Assembly: GCF_900292015.1 (NCBI RefSeq)
Contig: NZ_LR130759.1
Location: forward strand, 1,674,001-1,738,000
From: Mycobacterium basiliense
Lineage (GTDB): Bacteria > Actinomycetota > Actinomycetes > Mycobacteriales > Mycobacteriaceae
Direction: 5' to 3'
DNA: 64,000 nt
A program made the position numbers and the translations under genes. This document shows positions 63,373 to 64,000 of the stretch, piece after piece. The notes under the pieces were generated by a model, which was given only the letters and a program-made list of their open reading frames with translations, made no database searches and was not told where the DNA came from. Position 1 is the first letter of the stretch. Every line of letters begins with the position of its first letter.

Positions 63373-64000
63373 GTGGGCACACGACGTCTACTTGACGCCT
63401 CTGCTCTGCGGGATTGGGCGCAGACGGTGGTCAGCGACCTGATTTCCCACATCGATGAGATCAACCGGCTCAATGTGTTCCCCGTCGCCGATTCCGATAC
63501 CGGCGCAAACATGCTGTTCACGATGCGTTCCGCAGTTGCCGAGGCCGAGTCGAAAGCTGGCGCGGGCGCTGGCGACGCCGACGTCTCCCAGGTTGCGGCC
63601 GCCCTGGCGGCCGGCGCCCTCAACGGGGCGCGCGGCAACTCCGGTGTGATCTTGTCTCAGATCTTGCGAGGCATCGCCGACGTGACCGCGAATTCTGCGG
63701 TCGACTCCGCCGGCGCTTTGCCCACGATTGAGGCCGCGATGCTGGCCGCCGCGCTGTGGCGAGGGGTCGAGCTGGTCGTCGTCTCGATGGGTGGGGAAGA
63801 GGTCCCCGGAACCATCGTTTCGGTGTTGCGCGCCGCCGCCGCCGGCGCCGAGCGGTGCGCCGACGGGGGTGAGGGGCTAACGGCCGCCATCACTGCCGCC
63901 GGTGACGCGGCGGTCCGCGCGCTGGAGAAAACCCCCGAGCAGCTCGATGTGCTCGGCGCCGCCGGGGTGGTGGATGCCGGTGGGCGGGGTTTGCTGGTCA
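63373..64000 (+). CDS. DhaL/FakA-type (DAK) phosphotransferase, cut by window edge
   Basis: The frame is open from GTG 63373 to the window end (209 codons seen, no stop). VFPVADSDTGANM is the ATP/Mg-binding aspartate loop of DhaL domains, and ALNGARGNSGVILSQILRG binds the phosphates. GLTAAITAAGDAAVRAL and DAGGRGLLV continue the helical barrel. Proteins of this build are ATP-binding subunits of fatty-acid kinase (FakA) in Firmicutes; in mycobacteria the function is unproven. In M. tuberculosis, as I recall, the region is split into Rv2975c and Rv2974c; here the part seen is uninterrupted. Confidence 0.9.
   Translation, partial: MGTRRLLDASALRDWAQTVVSDLISHIDEINRLNVFPVADSDTGANMLFTMRSAVAEAESKAGAGAGDADVSQVAAALAAGALNGARGNSGVILSQILRGIADVTANSAVDSAGALPTIEAAMLAAALWRGVELVVVSMGGEEVPGTIVSVLRAAAAGAERCADGGEGLTAAITAAGDAAVRALEKTPEQLDVLGAAGVVDAGGRGLLV

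Overview
The window is chromosomal DNA of a slow-growing, pathogen-type Mycobacterium. It is GC-rich, uses many GTG starts, carries a PE_PGRS gene and MmpS/MmpL transporters, and its gene order follows the M. tuberculosis Rv3032 to Rv2974c segment in the opposite orientation. It is not M. tuberculosis itself as I remember that genome. Extra loci are present: a PE_PGRS gene, a TetR-MmpS-MmpL block with a tautomerase, a PLP synthase-MmpL block and wrbA. Segments I expect in H37Rv are absent: the esx/PPE cluster between mnmA and lpqA, Rv3000-lppY-Rv2998, and IS1538. An M. kansasii/M. marinum-like or M. tuberculosis-associated species fits; the species cannot be fixed from sequence alone.

Layout. 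1-3.6 kb: polymethylated-glucan (MGLP)/glucan genes on the minus strand (GT4 glucosyltransferase cut by the window edge, GH57 branching enzyme, methyltransferase). 3.8-5.6 kb: electron-transfer flavoprotein fixA-fixB. 5.7-9.6 kb: a large PE_PGRS gene with an internally duplicated PGRS domain. 10.1-11.9 kb: an OlsB/PlsC-type acyltransferase pair. 12.0-16.1 kb: iscS-mnmA, lpqA and a MetE-like protein. 16.2-22.9 kb: ligA followed by an accessory block (tautomerase, gene relic, TetR, MmpS, MmpL). 22.9-28.4 kb: ACT protein and gatC-gatA-pfkA-gatB, with a long perfect inverted repeat and a 56-bp tandem repeat between genes. 28.4-31.7 kb: flavin-reductase-like protein, lppZ, DoxX and CFP6. 31.8-35.5 kb: ilvB1-ilvN-ilvC behind a leader-peptide attenuator. 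35.5-43.9 kb: wrbA, a CrtI-like oxidoreductase, serA, leuB, an MFS transporter, a FAH-family protein and gltX. 44.0-44.3 kb: tRNA-Gln(CTG) and tRNA-Glu(CTC). 44.3-49.3 kb: an F420/FMN split-barrel protein, then a second accessory block (mmpL, truncated mmpS, alpha-oxoamine synthase). 49.8-52.7 kb: IclR regulator and leuC-leuD. 52.9-64 kb: hupB (frameshifted as given), mutT1, ppk, fbiD, gpsA, ddlA, a DUF3515 protein, thiL, a DUF1330 protein, ung, rpmB and the start of a DhaL/FakA-type gene cut by the right edge.

How the genes work together. The window holds most of branched-chain amino-acid synthesis (ilvBNC, leuB, leuCD) plus serine synthesis. It also holds the indirect Gln-tRNA route: gltX, gatCAB and the substrate tRNA-Gln. 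The two accessory blocks each pair an MmpL lipid/siderophore-type RND transporter with other genes. The first carries its own TetR regulator and a perfect operator-like palindrome. The second pairs the transporter with a PLP enzyme that could make an amino-ketone lipid head, and it is my best candidate for an undescribed system. Comparisons with M. tuberculosis are from memory of that genome, not from a search.
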